Below are positions 63,203 to 64,000 of a stretch of DNA of 64,000 bases, piece after piece. The DNA lies in assembly GCA_035771175.1 (NCBI GenBank), contig CM069606.1, positions 35,618,816 through 35,682,815 on the forward strand, in the 5' to 3' direction. The notes beneath the pieces were generated by a model that was not told where the DNA came from, did not search any database, and saw nothing but the letters and a program-made list of their open reading frames with translations. This stretch comes from Paratinospora sagittata (taxonomy: Eukaryota > Streptophyta > Magnoliopsida > Ranunculales > Menispermaceae). A program made the position numbers and the translations under genes. The stretch's first letter is position 1, and each line of letters opens with the position of its first letter.

Positions 63203-63684
63203 GGAGTGGACTCTCTCTCCCTGTAGGTGTTATTTGTGTAGAATGAATGGGGAAAATTGCCAACATCTATTTGTTGATTGCAAATTTACTAAAGAGGTTT
63301 GGAAGAGATGGGAAGAATTTCTTCAGTGGGGTCCGCAAACCATAGACTCCCCCAAGGAGTCTACAATGCCACAATATTTTAGGGCCTACTGGCGTGTTGT
63401 AGTGTTTGTTGTGGTTTGGTCCATCTGGAAGGAGAGGAATTGTCGAATATTTGAAGAGCAAGAAAAGGAAGTTGGGGTTGTTTGGGAGAATTCTTTCTTC
63501 TTGGCCTCCTATGCATTAGTGCATCTAAGATAGCAAGGGGATTTTCCTTGGGGGATTGGTTGAAGGGTTGGCAACCAATTTTGCAAAGTTTAGAGATCTA
63601 AAATTGGGTTTTTGATGTACATAACCACATATAGATTTATTTTACATTAATACAACACATTTTTGTTTCTTGTCAAAAAAAAAA
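63203..63684 (+). mobile_element. L1-type LINE 3' end nested in the minus-strand LINE
   Basis: Reads CRCYLCRMNGENCQHLFVDC, FTKEVWKRWEEF, VVFVVVWSIWKERNCRIFEE, then a stop, 3' UTR and poly-A (TTTGTTTCTTGTCAAAAAAA, to 63684). It separates the two halves of the surrounding minus LINE (SCEF on the right, KDDIM on the left). Confidence 0.85.
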
Positions 63685-63845
63685 AGAAAAAAGAACTCAC
63701 AAGACTTTTGATAAAATGCCATGGTAAATCCATCTGGGACTGGGGCTTTGTCACCATCACTATCAAAGACTGCTGCACAAACCTTGCCTTCCTCAAAAGG
63801 TCTCTCAAGCATAGATACCTCTTTATTAACTAACATTCTAGTTCA
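63685..63845 (-). pseudogene. LINE reverse transcriptase N-terminal part (continues at 63202)
   Basis: [20 protein letters not shown] then [19 protein letters not shown], the start of plant LINE reverse transcriptase (KAPGPDGF with one change). To the right the LINE ends near 63845, so it is 5'-truncated here. Confidence 0.84.
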
Positions 63846-64000
63846 TAAATCATGATATAATCTTAATATTTTATTCAAATCTGAATTTTGGATCAATTCA
63901 ATTTCTGTTGTTTCATTGCTTTGCGGATAAAGATGGTTAAATGTCTGAAAGTAGCACTTAGATTTCTGGAGAAATTTTCCGTTTAGCTTCTTGTATTAGC

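Noticed and set aside
1..64000. CRISPR arrays, bacterial operons, rRNA or tRNA genes
   Set aside because: The repeats are dispersed transposons, not spaced arrays. Box-B-like GTTTGAATCC words at 1712 and 32293 have no matching box A or foldable tRNA.
59975..64000. Further ABCA1 exons after 59974
   Set aside because: I looked for the conserved sequence expected next (FFRLSPGFCF-like) and found none; what remains is RTE, LINE and unassigned intron.

Overview
The window is nuclear DNA of a flowering plant (probably a eudicot or relative; species not identifiable by eye). It holds the middle of one large host gene on the + strand, stretched over more than 45 kb by introns packed with nested transposable elements. 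The evidence is GT-AG introns, Ty1/Copia elements with initiator-tRNA-Met type primer sites, L1-type and RTE-type LINEs, hAT-type non-autonomous DNA transposons, and a nuclear fragment of mitochondrial cytochrome b.

Host gene. Fifteen exons between 14911 and 59974 join in phase with consensus splice sites. They encode 742 residues of a full-size ABC transporter of subfamily A, an orthologue of plant ABCA1/AOH. They cover all of nucleotide-binding domain 1 (Walker A, Q-loop, signature, Walker B, H-loop), the linker with the [15 protein letters not shown] motif, the first membrane helix and large non-cytosolic loop of the second half, and most of transmembrane domain 2. The N-terminal transmembrane half should lie upstream (left) and the second nucleotide-binding domain downstream (right). 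Coding sequence is 2,225 of about 45,000 bp; introns range from 84 bp to about 12.7 kb.

Layout. 1-6350: minus-strand Copia element (element 1), interrupted by a hAT element (438-2292) that itself carries a solo LTR (951-1613). 6351-9667: the 3' part of another Copia (element 3, + strand), into which element 1 inserted. 9668-13660: minus-strand LINE pieces and an inverted Copia LTR cluster. 14911-24774: exons 1-5, with a gag-only Copia (16881-20107, CCTTG target duplication) and LINE tails in introns 2 and 3. 24775-34551: intron 5, with a degenerate nearly complete LINE (26068 to about 31400) that contains a mitochondrial cob fragment and a hAT element, then a LINE with an 18-bp target duplication (32328-34405). 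34552-41914: exons 6-10. 41915-54592: intron 10, with a Copia of the same family as element 3 (42657-50006) whose gag is broken by two inverted hAT copies, plus a LINE. 54593-59974: exons 11-15, with a LINE fragment and a probable 2.4-kb solo LTR in intron 11. 59975-64000: the next intron, with RTE and nested LINE remnants.

Every mobile-element reading frame is broken, whereas every host exon is open and correctly spliced, so the host gene looks functional. I found no new enzymatic system. The most notable observations are the cob fragment inside a LINE, a hAT family whose copies act as each other's empty sites, and a long inverted repeat on the transcribed strand of intron 10.
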